From: Drechslerella dactyloides
Taxonomy: Eukaryota; Ascomycota; Orbiliomycetes; Orbiliales; Orbiliaceae
Length of the DNA stretch: 64,000 nucleotides
Direction of reading: 5' to 3'
Assembly (NCBI GenBank): GCA_020064725.1
Contig: JAGTWJ010000002.1
Location: 1,860,001-1,924,000 of the forward strand
Shown: positions 32,614 through 43,820 of the stretch, in pieces
How the letters are laid out: each line of letters opens with the position of its first letter
Numbering within the stretch: the stretch's first letter is position 1
The notes under the pieces: generated by a model
Told to the model about the DNA's origin: nothing
Database searches by the model: none
What the model saw: the letters and a program-made list of their open reading frames with translations, nothing else
Program-made: the position numbers and the translations under genes

Positions 32614-35006
32614 ATGGAAGACGACCGAAGGAAGAGAAGCAAGTGGGACGAGAGGGACCGGGGCGATAGACATGAGCGATCCCACCGAGACCGAGACCGC
32701 GATTACGACAAAGACCGCGAGCGTGGGGATAGCGAAAGATCGAGTCACAGATCGCGGTGGGATACATCCAGTCGGAGGTCGCGTTCGCCGCGGCAGTCGG
32801 CAACCTCGCGCCCAAGTCGGAGCAGGAGCCCCTCCAGAAATTCTGCCGTATCGCCGAAGCCATCTTCAGAGCCTTCGAAGTCCGTAGTTGATCCGGCAGC
32901 CGCAGCAGGTTATATACCCCGACCATCTTCGCCCCCTGGTACTGCCGCTTACATATCATGCAGCTGCCGCGGCTGCTAGGATAAATGCACAGCTTCAAGC
33001 CAAAAGAGGCATTTCTTCCGATACTTCATCTGCAAACCGGGTGCGCGCGAGTTTCCACCAGAAGTTCAGACACTCACGAACATCAAATGGCTAACGACAC
33101 TTTCCATCGCAGCCGACACCCCAGTCTCCCGTTGGTTCAAAGCCGGGAGTCCCAGCCGCTGGAATGAACACCGAAATACACATCCAGGATGGTGACTACA
33201 TCAAGGATATAGAAGTCAACGATTTGCGAAACAGATACACTCTAACAAAGGGCTCTACCCAAAAGATGGTAATCATGAACTCCCTCGCTTTCCCTCTTAT
33301 ATTTTGTTGTCGTATCTAGGAAACCCTTAAACTGGTTTTTCTGGTCTCTCAATATGCATTAAAAAGAAGAAAAGCCCTGTTGGCACTCGCTTTCTTGACA
33401 CACAGGTTATCCGCATGGTTGAGGGTAACTTTGCAGCTGAACTATTTCTGATAGCAGTTCCGAGCTACCACCACAACCACCCTTTAATGACGCTGCTGAC
33501 AACATAAACCGGGCTTTATATAGATTAAAGAAGAAACTGGCGCCGGTAATACTCACCCTTTCACTGTCTAAAATACAATAGTATTTGCTCACATTTCTTG
33601 TGATATTGAAAGATGTTACCACAAGAGGAGCCTATTATCCGGACAAAGCTATGGCTACTCCGCAGGTCAGATACTACTTTGTCACTTTCCCGCATGATTC
33701 CCATACGAGAAGCTTACAATCAGATGGAGTTATAGAATCCCCCGTTGTACCTTCACATCACTAGCACAACCAAAGAGGGCCTGGATAAAGCAGTTGCCAA
33801 AATTGAAGAGCTCATGAAGCAGGAGCTTGGTTCCCTGGTTGATGAACGCCGGTTCAGACGCAGGGAGCCCGTGGAACAAGTTGAGCGGGACGAGTTCGGC
33901 AGGGTAAGCAGACTTCACTCTCCCTCGGTAGACCAGAGGCGCGCTAACCGGGATAACAGCGAAAATGGCCCGAAGAAAGAGTCCCCATCAATTTAGAGCC
34001 AATACCAGGATTCAACCTGCGTGCATCCGTCGTTGGGCATCAAGGTGCCTATGTCAAACATATTCAACAGGAAACGAGGTGTCGGGTCCAGATCAAAGGC
34101 CGAGGTTCTGGTTTTATGGAAAATGGGACTAATCGTGAGAGCGATGAGCCGATGTACCTTCATGTCACGTAAGTTATTCTGCCTGAACTTCTGCGGAACG
34201 GAAAGCGCAAAGGGCATATGAATCATCGATTATATGTACTGACACCTGTTCGACAGAGGGCCGGACCCGAAAGAGGTCCAGCATGCGAAGGAGCTTTGCG
34301 AAGATCTTGTTAAAAGCGTTACCGACCAGTACGAGCTGTTCAAAGCCAACCCCCCACCACCGAGATACGGGAGCTATGGTGTTAATCATGGGGGTCACCA
34401 TCACAACCATCATCACAATAACCACCACCAGTCCCAGCAGCAACAATACGGGCAGCACCAAAACTATAGTTCACATAGTCAGCAAGTGAGTGGACGAGTT
34501 TGTCTCATAATGCAATGCCACTGTAGTTTAACTAACAGTATGTTGTTCAGCCGCCGCCGCCGCCGCCGCCGCCACCATCAGGCCCCAGTGATGATACACC
34601 GCCGCCTCCGCCGCCTCCTGGAGCATCTGCCTCGCCGACATCCACAGTTGCCGCTCCTGGGGCAGCCTCGTCGGCGAGCGATTATAGCGCCCAAACCCAG
34701 GCTTATAACCCATACGCTGCTTATGGGCAAGCAGACCCATATGCTGCCTATGGAGGCTATCAGGCGTATGCCGCATATTGTAAGTGTTCTCTAGCCTATC
34801 TAGGTTGAAGACATCCTGAGAAGATGCTGACTTGACCTCGCGCACCACACTAAGACGCACAATACTACGCTGCTGCTCAGCAGCAGCAACAGCAACAAGG
34901 TGTTCCTCAGGCCCCGGGCTCTGCAGGGGCACCCGGGACACAAGCCACTCCTGCCCCACCCCCCGGGTCCAACTACAGTGCGGTTAAGCCGCCTCCTGGG
35001 CTTTGA
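32614..35006 (+). CDS. KH-domain RNA-binding protein (KHDC4/BLOM7-like)
   Basis: Ten exons: 32614..32908, 32964..33040, 33113..33268, 33524..33545, 33613..33665, 33736..33903, 33960..34168, 34257..34485, 34551..34779, 34855..35006, 529 aa. The N-terminus is an RS/RD-rich segment, then AAAARINAQLQAKRGI. The first KH-like region has YTLTKGSTQKMIKEETGADV and RGAYYPDK; the second has FNLRASVVGHQGAYVKHIQQ and CRVQIKGRGSG. The C-terminal third is low-complexity: a His/Asn/Gln patch, poly-Pro, Tyr/Ala repeats (YAAYGQADPYAAYGGY) and Q-runs. Animal homologues act in pre-mRNA splicing. Exon 4 is a 22-nt microexon after a 255-bp intron, one of the longest here. Confidence 0.85.
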
Positions 35007-35693
35007 CATCGCGTTTCAAAGGTTGCTATTTCATGTTGGCCGCTCATTTCTATATTTCAGAAACACATACATCATGTTTGATAATTATCTCTTGAATTGA
35101 AGGCCACCTTTCTTGATTTGATGTTTCTCGCGCCATTTCTTGCGCCATATCCCACATCAGATCCTGCGATGTTTCTCACGCCATTGTTTGCCCGATTCGA
35201 CTCGAGATGAAGCACTACTTTGGCATCAGTTAGCGCACGCAGAGTCAAAATCAGCGACTTATTAAGCAGACGAAGTCGAGCTTCTTTCGTACTGCTTGGG
35301 ATAATGAAAAAAAGAATTGTACATTACAATCGTAGCGGGGGGGTTGCGCGGGTTCTCTCTCCATGTAGGCAGAGTCGTAGATGGTTGTCCGCAGAAGCGC
35401 CGAAGTCGAGCGGCTTCGGGTTTAGTCAAGGCCTCTTTCGCGCTGGTGGGCCGATGTTCGGATAAAGTCGCATCGATTATTTGCTTTTTGTCCGCCTCTA
35501 ACGTCGAATCCGTACGGGCACTGCGAGTCAAAACTGGCGCTCGGGGGCAGCAACCACCAAATTGCTCTCTCAGGCAAGTCTGGCTCGAGAGCACAAATTG
35601 TTCAATTGTTTACACACACCATCCATCATCACGATCATTGTCTCCCGCAAGACCTCGCCGCCCTTCGCAGTGTATACATGCACTCCCGCGGAA
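35007..35693. promoter_or_regulatory. Spacer and ILV6 promoter with two TGACTC cores
   Basis: 687 bp. GAGTCA (minus strand TGACTC) occurs at 35242-35247 and 35525-35530, the second 164 bp upstream of the ILV6 ATG. TGACTC is the core of the Gcn4/CpcA site, and ILV6 is an amino-acid biosynthesis gene, so cross-pathway control is plausible. A six-base core can arise by chance. Confidence 0.4.
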
Positions 35694-36823
35694 ATGTTGT
35701 CGAGAGCTTTGCAGTCGGCGTCCAGGAGGAGCCTGCTTTCGTCCACAATTGGCCTGAGGCCCGGTAGCATTCGGCCCTGTACACCATTAAATCTCTCTGC
35801 GCCGATACGACGGAACCAATCCAGCACATCCTCGACATCCGCTCTTGCATACAAAGCTCTTCATCGAAGGGTGGCGCCTCTACCGACTGCTGACGTCGCG
35901 CCATGGGATGCGTCGACAGCTGTTTCTTCAATCCTCTACGAAACTCCTCTACCAAGTGCTGCTCCGCCAAAACGCCACATTCTCAACTGTCTCGTCCAGA
36001 ATGAGCCGGGTGTGCTCTCGCGGGTTTCGGGGATTCTCGCAGCCCGTGGCTTCAACATCGACTCATTAGTGGTCTGCAATACTGAGGTGGAGGACTTGTC
36101 GCGAATGACGATCGTCCTTGGTGGGCAGGATGGAGTTGTCGAGCAGGCGAGAAGGCAGCTGGAAGATCTGGTCCCCGTCTGGGCCGTCCTGGATTATACC
36201 ACCACCCCTCTAGGTTAGTCTTCTGATCTCACGGCTTCTCTCGGTCACTACTAACGGGGACATCCCCCAACGCACGACTGTGGTTGAATCAATGTAGTGC
36301 AACGAGAGCTATTGCTGGCAAAGGTGTCAATACTTGGGCCGGAGTATGTTGAAGAGCTTCGAGCCCACCATCGTGAGATGGCATCGGATCAACCGGCTGA
36401 AGCTGTTCGAAACGACTCAGCTGAAGATTTCCACCCAGCGAAGCTCCCCGCCTCGCAGGCGCTAAGGCACAAAATGGAGCACCTTAACGCCGTCACCAAC
36501 CTCACCCACCAATTCGGGGGCAAGGTTTTGGATATCAGCACCACAAATGTCATAGTTGAAGTGTAAGTTTTTCGATTCAGCGGAGACATTCGGGTGCAAA
36601 GCAGTCTTATTCGGTGATTCTAACGTGGTACATGCACAGCTCTGCGAAGCCGGCGAGGATTGACGCCTTCATGAAGTTGATCGCACCTTTCGGCATACTC
36701 GAAGCGGCCCGCACCGGTCAGATGGCTCTGCCTCGTTCGCCGCTGCAGGGGCACGAGGATGATGTGGAAGCGCCAAAGGACGCTGTGGATGTTGTAGACG
36801 CAAGTACGCTTCCTCCTGGCTGA
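35694..36823 (+). CDS. ILV6: Acetolactate synthase regulatory (small) subunit, mitochondrial
   Basis: Three exons, 35694..36213, 36298..36562, 36640..36823, 322 aa. An Arg/Ser-rich presequence (MLSRALQSASRRSLLSS) precedes the ACT domain: ILNCLVQNEPGVLSRVSGIL, GFNIDSLVV, DLSRMTIVL, VWAVLDYT. The second part carries QRELLLAKVSILGPEYVEEL and AVTNLTHQFGGKVLDIS and ends ARIDAFMKLIAPFGILEAAR, as in Ilv6 and bacterial IlvH-type subunits. It confers valine feedback inhibition on the catalytic subunit Ilv2 in branched-chain amino-acid synthesis. The catalytic gene is not in the window. Confidence 0.93.
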
Positions 36824-37282
36824 TACACTAATGATTATCTGGCATCATGATAGAATAGCGTCAATTGCTTCAGAGTTATCTTTCCATATATTAATATAAC
36901 CGATGGGGTTGCAATTTCACGTTCTTCTTACTATACTATGTTTGTTGAATGTCTCGGGCCTGTGTTACTACTTCCTCTATCACCCGTGTATAATAATTTC
37001 TGTCATTTCGAACATCGATGACATTCCAATATTCGTGATGTACTCTACACCCCGATAATCACCCCGAGGCATACATCCACAGCAGGCACTTGAAAAATAT
37101 GGCATGATTACCAAGAGCTGTAACGAGGGCGCTGTATTAACACATGCATAAACTACGAGGTTGCTTCGCCCTGTGATTGAAGACTCCAATAACGCCAACC
37201 GACCAACCACCAAACCAACCCAACGAAATTCCAGTAAGAACAAAGCGCCTAAAAACTCCGAACCCAGAAGTCTAATGAGCGG
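36824..37282. other. Convergent spacer ILV6 / TAG1-like
   Basis: 459 bp between convergent stops, presumed 3' UTRs. Nothing else seen. Confidence 0.5.
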
Positions 37283-40200
37283 CTACAGCTTGACATGAGC
37301 TCCAATTCCGCTGCCCTCGAAATCCAATTTTTCATGCCAGCTGCCCAGTTTGATGTTGCACTGCGCCTTCGCATCGATCTGGAGAACACCCCAAACCGCC
37401 CTCCGTACAATATCATAACCCACTCCATCTAGTGACCACTCAACTGGCAGTTTTGGTGTCTCGGAGATTCCAGGCGGAACGGCGAATTGATATGTGTAGT
37501 TGAGAGTTCCCAGCAGCGTACCATTGTGGGTGGCCACTCCAGTCAGGTTGGAAAGGAATATTGTATCCGTTTTCAAAGGGTTCCTCAAAACGAATGTACC
37601 GGTCGAGCTTGAGAGATGTAGCGTAGCCGACTGGACAAAATGATGGTTGTTCGGACTATCCGGGTCGTCATCCAATGGCATAGATAAGAGCGGAATAACT
37701 AATTCTAAAGACCCAAGGGCTTTCGATAATTCCGGTAACGCTGGTAAAGACTTCTCGTGTGCGCGGACCGTGAGCGAAGTGTTTTTGCCTATTGCTTGGT
37801 TTGTTAGAAGACACAGTTCTTCTGGAAGTGTGGGGTGGATGCGGTTACCGACCAGAGACATAACCATTCAGCAGCTTGTTACCTATGGCTCGAGCTTGGT
37901 CGCCACCATCCAAAGGGGCCCAGAAGGCATCAACCACGACACGGTTCTTCCCCAGCCCGATAACGGCATCTCTTACTGTTCCGTTACCCAGCATAGCACC
38001 ATTTTTCATGATTGCAATATTGAGATAAGGGATAGTCGCAGTGTAATTCGTCGGATTATGGAACGTCACATCGGCACTCAGTTTTACAGATCTCTTGTTA
38101 GAGGACAGCACTCTAATGCCTTTGGGTCGTGGGTTTATATCATCGAGGGTGTAGTTTCCTGTTAGGCATCGGGGTTGCGAGTTAGAATCATTCAAGATCT
38201 CGGTCCCAGTCAATAAATAGACTCTGTTCCTCTCGAAATTACAAATCAAAATCATCCGTACTCTACATGCGCGACCCTATTTCCAATCATTATTCCGAGG
38301 TAAGAATAAGGGCAATCGGGTAACTGAAGAAGCCTGTTTCATTCTCATATGCAAGCTGGAAGACATTTCATATATAAAGTGCAACGATGGGTATCAGGGT
38401 TTAACAAAAGTAGCTCCAATTTGCGATCCGACATTAAAGATCTTGCAAAACCCCAGTTATGCAGGAAGTAGTCATTGATGTACGGTGCATAAGTATCCCA
38501 GGCAGAAATCAAAAAAGTAAGAAAAAAAAGCCTTACATACCTCCCTTTATCACAATATCACCCTGCGCAGGGATTCCCCGGATGACAAATGCCCCGAGAC
38601 TCGCAAGCTTGACGTTCACGTCAGCTGTCCCGATGGCCTGGAGCTTTACACTGCCCCCACCTCCAAAATATATCTTTCGCACTACTTCCGAAAGAACTTC
38701 GGCATCTGTGACATTCAAGGGCACTCGTTCGACCCGGGCGATGATTTCAAGTTCATGCTGCTCTTGATGTTGAATAGTCGTAGCTGGCGCCCAGTTCGGG
38801 ACGTGAAATTCGCCGAGTTTTTTGCCATGATAATGGATATCTGCGTTTGCAAGAATCTTTGATACATCTAGAACTGCATTTATTTCCTGAGGCAAGCGAA
38901 TTATAGCTTGGACCGTTGCCGAGATAATGGGTGGGGAATCCGGGCCATCCGGCTCCGCACTTGGGTCCGGGAACTGGAAGTCTACATCGTTCAAAGAGAA
39001 AGATTTGACAATATCTTTGAAGGCATGTCCGCTGGGAAAGGGGACAGGTATTGTGACCGAAGTCAAAAACTCATCGAGCCACGCAGGCACCCCAGAGTCC
39101 TTGTCATCGGAGGGCAGCCCTCTGATATAGGCGGTCGCGCTTTGGCCGCGGACATATTGTCCAAGGAGATCATCGAGGGGCGATGTCCCTGTTCCGGGAC
39201 AAGTCTCAATCAAAGCAAACGGTATAGACTTGATAACTCCTTTCACATCGGCTGCGATTGCCTTGTAAGGTCGGATTTCTATCGCTGACGTCCGAGCAAT
39301 GGCCACTTCAACGTATTGTTGGTCGCAGGAAAGGAGCAATACTGAGAAGCTGAGGGCAGGTATTTCAAAGTTGATTGGATAGTCGTTGTGGACTGACACC
39401 GTGATGTTGGCTCCCAGGGCCTTCTGTTCGGGCAATTCGATCTCGGCGAGATTAAGACGGGATAGCTCCACAGCAGGAAGCGCAGGAATGTCTGGATGTC
39501 CTGATTTAGATACAACAACCGGAGAGATTGAGCAAAGAAGACTTTACCTTTGAGGACAACTTCTTCAACTATTTTATGGGTACCCAGAGCGATGATACCA
39601 GAGCTCAGGGGAACGTCCGACTCGACTTGAACCCTTAGAGAATGTATCTGGCCCGCCAGATACTCGTTAAGGGCGGGTTTTATCCCGTCGATGTTTCCGG
39701 GTACGATCTCACAAATTATGTCAAGATCCGTCAGTTGTCCATTTCCAAGATTGATGATGAAGTCGGGGAACGACGCGGTGCCCAAGACTCCGTCCGGGTA
39801 ATCCGGCAGGTACAGCGTTGCCTCTGAAGAGCCGATCCGGATCTTTCTGGCTACGGACCCTACCAGGATGCCGAGCCTTCTTGACAGGGGTGTTTTCACT
39901 CGAGAACCGTCTATGGCAACTCGTGCTTGAACCCGTACTCGCACCGCATTTGCGGTGAATGAATCGACCGACAGACTGTTGAGCTGGACTTGGGCAGCGT
40001 CCTTGGCGTATTGTTGCGCAGCTTCGGGAAGTAAGAACCCGAGGAGGAGTATCAGAACTATCAGGGAGCAAAGCAAGCTCAAGGCTACGAAAAGAACGAG
40101 TGGCGAGCGTTGTTTCCCTCTTTCGTGATTGGTGTGGGCGCTTGTTTCCCGATCGCTGGGGGTTCGCCGGTTGGCATCTGTCGAGGGAACCAGTGGAGAC

Positions 40201-40412
40201 CGTTCGGTCGGGGATTCGGTGTAGCCATGCCCGTCGCTGAACCCGAAGCCGTAGGCTTCGCTTTCATCGTCGTTGGTCACCGAGCTGGTTGACTTTGGGC
40301 GCAAAGGGGTATTGGCGAGGGTCTGGTCGCTGTCGTCATCGAGATGGGAGGGCGATGCGGGCGGTGGCGATGTCGCGCCGTAGGAAGGGAACGGCGCCGG
40401 TGCAACAGCCAT
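37283..40412 (-). CDS. Tag1-like vacuolar membrane protein (DUF3712/LEA-like domains)
   Basis: Four exons: complement(39548..40412, 38541..39500, 37853..38158, 37283..37788), 878 aa. The N-terminal 110 residues are disordered and probably cytosolic, followed by one strong membrane helix (LVLFVALSLLCSLIVLILLL) and a long ectodomain of repeated LEA/DUF3712-type beta domains (ALGANITVSVHNDYPINFEI, VKLSADVTFHNPTNYTATIP, FVLRNPLKTDTIFLSNLTG). This is the layout of yeast Tag1 (YLR173W), a vacuole-membrane protein with a lumenal ectodomain linked to autophagy termination. The orthology is inferred from architecture. The intron 38159..38540 is 382 bp, the longest in the window. Confidence 0.8.
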
Positions 40413-40665
40413 ATCGTGAGAAGGGGAGCAGCCTGCTTGGTGTTAGACGTGCATGTTACTTGCAAAAGAAGGTAGGAAGCGGAGGAAGAAGCGGAAGTGG
40501 AAGAGGAAGTGGCAGAGGAGGGATGTCGATGGGAGCGGCTGTGGCGAGGGTGAGCATGGTGTCATTTGACGGTCGCCGGCACGCGGTCAGGCTTTGCTGC
40601 TCCACCCACTTCCTCCCGGCCCGCCGCGCCCCAACCGCCCCCAAACCGCCCCGCGATCCGCCGTC
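40413..40665. promoter_or_regulatory. Divergent promoter TAG1-like (-) / argB (+)
   Basis: 253 bp shared between the two start codons, with a GGAAGNGGAAG-type purine run at 40473-40520. No exact TGACTCA site was seen despite argB being an amino-acid biosynthesis gene. Confidence 0.45.
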
Positions 40666-41799
40666 ATGGCGTCCTCCCTCTGCCGCGCCTTCTCCCGGCA
40701 TCACTCTCGAGCGCTGCGGTCTGTCATCTCCAACGACGCCCGTCGGCTGCATACCGCCGCCGCCGCCGCACCCGTCGCCGCTTATGGGCCCCGCCATTTC
40801 CTTTCCATTGCGGACCTCTCGCCCCGCGAACTCGTCTCTCTCGTTCAAACCGCTCAGCAGGCAAAATATGCAGTCAAGGCCGGAAAGAATGCCTCCACCC
40901 TCGTCGGCAAGACCGTGGCCATGATGTTCTCCAAGCGGAGCACTCGCACTAGAATATCTACGGAAGGTGCTGTGGTCCATCTCGGTGGACATCCAATGTT
41001 CCTGGGCAAGGAGGATATTCAACTCGGCGTCAACGAGTCACTGTATGATACCTCGAAAGTCATCTCCTCGATGACCTCCTGCATCGTAGCTCGGGTGGGG
41101 CCTCATGAGGATATCGTCGGCCTGGCCCAAGATTCTTCCGTCCCTGTTATCAACGCTTTATCAGACGCCTACCACCCAATGCAAGCGGTCGCCGACATTC
41201 TCACTGTTTCTGAAACTTACGGCTTGCAAAATCTGGCGGGTTTGAAGATTGCTTGGGTCGGAGATGCGAACAACGTCCTATATGACTTGGCCATTGCCTG
41301 CGCAAAGCTCGATATCAACATCAGCGTAGCAACGCCGGAGGGCTACAACTTTGATCCAGGAATGTTGGATATCATTCAGCAATGCTGTGATAAACCTGCG
41401 GGCGCCGCAATCCAAATTTTCCACGAGCCTGAGAGGGCAGTTAAGAATGCCGATATCGTTGTCACTGATACGTGGATATCTATGGGCCAAGAGTCGGAGA
41501 AATCAAAACGTCTGCGCGATTTTGCTGGATTTCAAGTTACAGACGAGCTTGCCACTCGAGGAGGTGCAAAGCCTGACTGGAAATTCATGCACTGCCTACC
41601 GAGGAAGCCAGAAGAAGTCGATGACAAGGTCTTCCACAGTCCAAGATCCCTCGTATTCCAGGAGGCCGAAAACCGATTGTATGCTGCTATTGGTGAGTTA
41701 TGTCCTTCCGTAAACGCCCCTGCTTCGTACTAATACTGGTGTGATATTGCAGCTACTCTAGATGCTTTTGTGGTGAGACAGGGTAGAATCCTGCCGTGA
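40666..41799 (+). CDS. argB: Ornithine carbamoyltransferase, mitochondrial
   Basis: Two exons, 40666..41692 and 41753..41799, 357 aa. The N-terminus is an Arg/Ser presequence (MASSLCRAFSRHHSRALRSV). Catalytic signatures are intact: MFSKRSTRTRISTEGA (carbamoyl-phosphate binding STRTR), DAYHPMQAVAD, AWVGDANNVLYDLAIA (ornithine domain) and MHCLPRKPEEVDDKVF (HCLPR). The enzyme converts ornithine and carbamoyl phosphate to citrulline in the arginine pathway. The Met at 40666 is preferred over the upstream in-frame initiation at 40594 because it begins the presequence; the longer form would add a Pro-rich leader. Confidence 0.95.
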
Positions 41800-42172
41800 A
41801 GTGAACCTGTAGGATGGTTTGTGTATCATATTATACTATACTGAGTGTGAAAAGTCATTGTGTCCCAAACCCTGTTTCGATTCCAAGAACAAGAAAAGAT
41901 ATTTACACTATCCATCTGCTTAACTCAAGAGCATTTGGTCGCCAGCTTGTATATACACTGGGGCGAACCGAGGCTGGATCCTGCATTCCGTCGTTGTACG
42001 AGCCCGGACCGATCCATTCGGAGTTATTCGATGCTGCGGGTTATCTATTATCGCGACTACTGGCATTGTCGCATAATATCAGGCTCCATGGCTGCAGTTC
42101 ATCCTTCGAGCTTCGTAAACGCTAGCTTGTCATAAAGTTGACGTGGGCCTTCTGAATCATATGATTGAACGC
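41800..42172. other. Convergent spacer argB / MIC12
   Basis: 373 bp of presumed 3' UTRs. No gene or repeat recognised. Confidence 0.5.
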
Positions 42173-42599
42173 TTACTTTCCCGGCTCGGATGTATTTTCG
42201 CCTAGTTTTTTTAATCCTGAAAAGGCGCTTCTGGCCACATCTTCGAGGCTATCGAATATTTGAGTAGGGTTTGTGTTCTGCACCCATCGCACGACGCCTT
42301 CGATCTCGGAATTCCAGCCGTCTTTCATTGTTTCGAGGATATCCGGTCGCGCCTCAACGTACGCTGTCCGAGGTCGCGGCGGCGCCGGTGGTGTTAAGAT
42401 CATTTGCAAGGCTTCGTTGGAGTCCTGTAGCATTTTCGAGGAACGCTTTGTTTGTTCCTGATGCTGCCGAATTGTCAAATATATCACGGAGGTTGTGAGG
42501 ACGAAGCCACTGGCCTGATCGCTCGCAATTGTTAGCGACGCGCTGCATCGGCAAATAGGAAGACGGCATTTATCTTACCAGGCCATTAAGGCGCCCCAT
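42173..42599 (-). CDS. MIC12: MICOS complex subunit Mic12 (Aim5 family)
   Basis: Two exons, complement(42579..42599, 42173..42514), 120 aa. Exon 1 is 21 nt (MGRLNGL). The protein has one N-terminal membrane segment (ASGFVLTTSVIYLTI), then HQEQTKRSSKMLQDSNEAL, a Pro-rich PPAPPRPRTA, and EARPDILETMKDGWNSEIEG with VRWVQNTNP, the conserved core of fungal Mic12. The family sits in the mitochondrial inner membrane at crista junctions. It is divergent from bL17m with about 204 bp between starts. Confidence 0.83.
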
Positions 42600-42803
42600 C
42601 ACGAATAAGACCCCGCGGTTGATGCTGGGACGGTGTCGAAGGAGGTTGGTGAAATTGGGTTGAGTTGGTTTGTTTGGGCGCCGATGTCCGAAAGTCAAAA
42701 GCAACCACGTCCAAACGCAAAAGCTTCTCTCACGACGCCAGTCTTTTCAGCAGCATAGCTCTCGTGCATCAGGTGGCCCAGGCCGACCTCCAACAGCATC
42801 AAG

Positions 42804-43569
42804 ATGTCACACATACACCATCGGTGCGTATTCATAACCGGCACTAGCCATTGTTGGTGGGGACCGCCACTAACTCGAGTGCTCACGGTAGAATGCTGGG
42901 ACGGAAATCGTCCCATAGAGTCGCAATGCTGCGGAACCTTGTGCAGTCCTTGATTGAGCACGAGAGCATCAAAACTACATATCCTCGAGCCAAAGAAGCG
43001 CAAAAGATGGCGGATAACCTGATAAACCTGGCTAAAAAGAACACGAACGCTTCAAAAAATGAGGCGTTAAAATACCTCTACGTGAGTACGCCGTGTATAA
43101 GCGTTTACGCCATTCAGACCTCAACTGACGAATGACCGACTAGGTTCATCAACTGAACGAAAAATTGTTTGGCACGATACGAGAAAGATATGCGAATCGA
43201 AACGGGGGGTTCACGAGAGTGTTGCATATCGAGCCTTACAATAATGATGCCGCCCCTTCTGCAATCCTTGAATTGGTCGACGGCTCAAAGGACATGAGAT
43301 TCGCCATGACGGCCAAAGCCGTTGCTCGCAACATTTACGAGCGCACTGAATTGCATCCGATGACGCTACAGAACGTTGAGAAGGTCACTCGGTTCAGGAC
43401 TGATGGGAAAGAGGAGTTTCGTAAAGTTGTCAACTATTTTGTCGACGCTCTCGAGAAAAAGCACGGCCGGACCGAGGGTTTGCCGCAGGGAGATAAGGCC
43501 CCTGCCATTGAAGAAGATATTATCCCGAGGAAAGATATTGGTTCTGAACCAGCCATACCTCCGTCATAG
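42804..43569 (+). CDS. MRPL8: Mitochondrial large ribosomal subunit protein bL17m (MRPL8)
   Basis: Exons 42804..42823, 42880..43081, 43144..43569, 215 aa. The first exon (MSHIHH plus two bases) joins across a 56-bp intron (GTGCGT donor, ACTAAC branch) to RAHGRMLGRKSSHRVAMLRN, the bL17 N-terminus; this first exon is an inference but keeps phase. Then LIEHESIKTTYPRAKEAQKM (diagnostic of bL17), KLFGTIRERYANRNGGFTRV, and a fungal C-terminal extension after ILELVDG. The product is part of the mitoribosome large subunit. Confidence 0.85.
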
Positions 43570-43820
43570 GGCTGTGCTATGATGAAACCACCATTTTATT
43601 CTTTCTTTACAGTAGCGTTTGGGTGGCGCGTTTGGTTGCGTTTATTCGTCTGTATAATAATTCGAGTCAAGGAAGTGTCATGATGTAGATATCCCGACGG
43701 CATTTACAAAGCCTAGTTGAAACAAGAAAGAGTCCAGCATACTAAAGTTTGATGCAGACCCTGAGACGAAGAAGGGAAGTCGAAAGTTGGCTGCATAGAC
43801 GGATGGCCACGAATTGAATT

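Noticed and set aside
40289..41022. Long plus and minus ORFs across the argB start
   Set aside because: GC- and proline-rich shadow frames of the TAG1-like and argB coding sequence and their promoter.
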